A stretch of 6,340 bases of DNA from Chlamydiota bacterium. GTDB lineage: Bacteria; Chlamydiota; Chlamydiia; Chlamydiales; Waddliaceae. The DNA lies in assembly GCA_011065005.1 (NCBI GenBank), contig JAAKFP010000153.1, forward strand, positions 1-6,340. Reading direction: 5' to 3'. A program made the translations under genes and the position numbers. Below are positions 5,502 to 6,340 of this stretch, piece by piece. The first letter of the stretch is position 1, and each line of letters opens with the position of its first letter. The notes below the pieces were generated by a model, which saw only the letters and a program-made list of their open reading frames with translations, ran no database searches and was not told the DNA's origin.

Positions 5502-6340
5502 ATGAAAAGATCAGTGTCACACAAGAAAATTCTTGAGAAGATTTTCTCGTCGCGCAACTTTGAAGGGTTGATACCCTATACAAAGGCATGCGAGTGGAGA
5601 AGTATGAGCAATGAAGAACGTGAGCTCCTCGCCTCCCTTTTTGTGATGCAGGGTGAAAAGCATCTTGATGTTGGAGATAGTAAGGTCTTGGAAAGCTTTA
5701 AGCTGGCAAATGATGTCGCCCCCAACTGTCCTATTGTTATGTATCGGCAAGCTTTAGCGTTTGCTAAACAGAACCAAAACGCCTTTTGTTTGAGGGCAGC
5801 TTCTAAAGTTTTTGAGAAGGTACTTGAAGCCAAACCCAATTTCTTTGATGCACGGCATGGTTGGGCAAATGCACAGGTTCTGCTAGGAGAATGTATCAGC
5901 GAAATGGATCCCTTTCATCAAGCGCTCCATCTATTTTCTACGACCGAGGGCTTAGCTGATAAAGTCAGTAGTACCAAGCTAGCAGCATTTTATCGCGATT
6001 GGGGAGTTTGCTGGCATTCTCTAGGGAAACTATCGGGTGAAGCTTATGATTTCCGGAAATCCTTAGAAGTCTTCCATAAAGCCTCAAAATATGGTCAGAA
6101 TGCCTCACAGTTTTGGATAGATTATGGCAATTCGGTTATGGAATTGTCGGCTTTAGTTGGTAAGCCTGAGATTCTTCTCGAAGCGGTGGAATTGTATTGG
6201 AAGGCAGTAAAACTCGCTCCTCATCACTCTAAAGGGTGGATGAACCTAGCGACCTCTCTGCAATTAATCTATCAATACCAACCTCAAGAATCTTACTTCA
6301 CACTAGCGGATGAGAGTTTTGACCAAGTCGCCAAACTCGA
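5502..6340 (+). CDS. TPR-like helical repeat protein (3' end outside window)
   Basis: From ATG 5502 the frame is open to the window edge: 279 full codons, no stop. The sequence reads as paired amphipathic helices of tetratricopeptide type. A repeat-like pair covers residues about 99-130 (VFEKVLEAKPNFFDARHGWA). The clearest is at 227-255 (EAVELYWKAVKLAPHHSKGW and on), with the aromatic, small and Pro positions typical of TPRs. Less regular pairs lie between, and one near 48-95. No signal peptide or membrane segment is seen at the N-terminus (MKRSVSHKKILEKIFS), so it should be cytosolic. TPR proteins act as binding scaffolds or chaperones; the partner cannot be deduced here. The Shine-Dalgarno region is poor. 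The frame is open back to 5460 with a possible TTG at 5487, so the start is probable, not certain. It lies downstream of the YyaL-family gene on the same strand. Confidence 0.85.
   Translation, partial: MKRSVSHKKILEKIFSSRNFEGLIPYTKACEWRSMSNEERELLASLFVMQGEKHLDVGDSKVLESFKLANDVAPNCPIVMYRQALAFAKQNQNAFCLRAASKVFEKVLEAKPNFFDARHGWANAQVLLGECISEMDPFHQALHLFSTTEGLADKVSSTKLAAFYRDWGVCWHSLGKLSGEAYDFRKSLEVFHKASKYGQNASQFWIDYGNSVMELSALVGKPEILLEAVELYWKAVKLAPHHSKGWMNLATSLQLIYQYQPQESYFTLADESFDQVAKL

Noticed and set aside
5517..5839. Minus-strand reading frames opposite the TPR gene
   Set aside because: The plus-strand frame is open throughout with helical-repeat character, while the two minus-strand frames overlap each other and show no family features.

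Overview
The window is moderately AT-rich bacterial DNA with four protein-coding regions, two of them cut by the window edges, and one tRNA gene. No gene identifies the lineage. The long signal-anchored coiled-coil protein, the TPR protein, the weak Shine-Dalgarno sites and the loose gene spacing would fit an environmental or host-associated Gram-negative, possibly a Chlamydia-like bacterium. That placement is a guess.

Left part (1-613): the 3' end of a plus-strand gene whose last residues resemble the C-terminus of a PilZ domain. It is followed by 214 bases without a gene but rich in structure: four separate hairpins, a good plus-strand promoter-like sequence (349-377) and a short terminator-like hairpin with a T run (448-467). 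Then comes a minus-strand tRNA-Leu with anticodon UAG (490-571). Its probable promoter overlaps the stop codon of the next minus-strand gene.

Middle (614-3332): a minus-strand gene for a 692-residue protein with a short basic cytoplasmic head, one membrane segment and a coiled coil of more than 500 residues. It has a clear ribosome binding site and a TATAAT box. Between it and the next, divergent gene lie about 640 bases of repeats: a 13-bp tandem duplication, a 46-bp near-perfect inverted repeat built from GCGAAG units, and nested inside it a second inverted repeat built from CACAGAGA units. I see no real gene there.

Right part (3333-6340): a complete gene of the YyaL/SSP411 family (COG1331), with an N-terminal thioredoxin-like domain carrying CHWC and a C-terminal six-hairpin glycosidase-like toroid. 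After 96 bases comes a plus-strand TPR-type protein that starts at 5502 and runs off the right edge. The genes do not form a recognisable pathway. The most unusual structures are the nested palindrome and the hairpin-rich stretch next to the tRNA; no known defence, mobile or biosynthetic system is evident.
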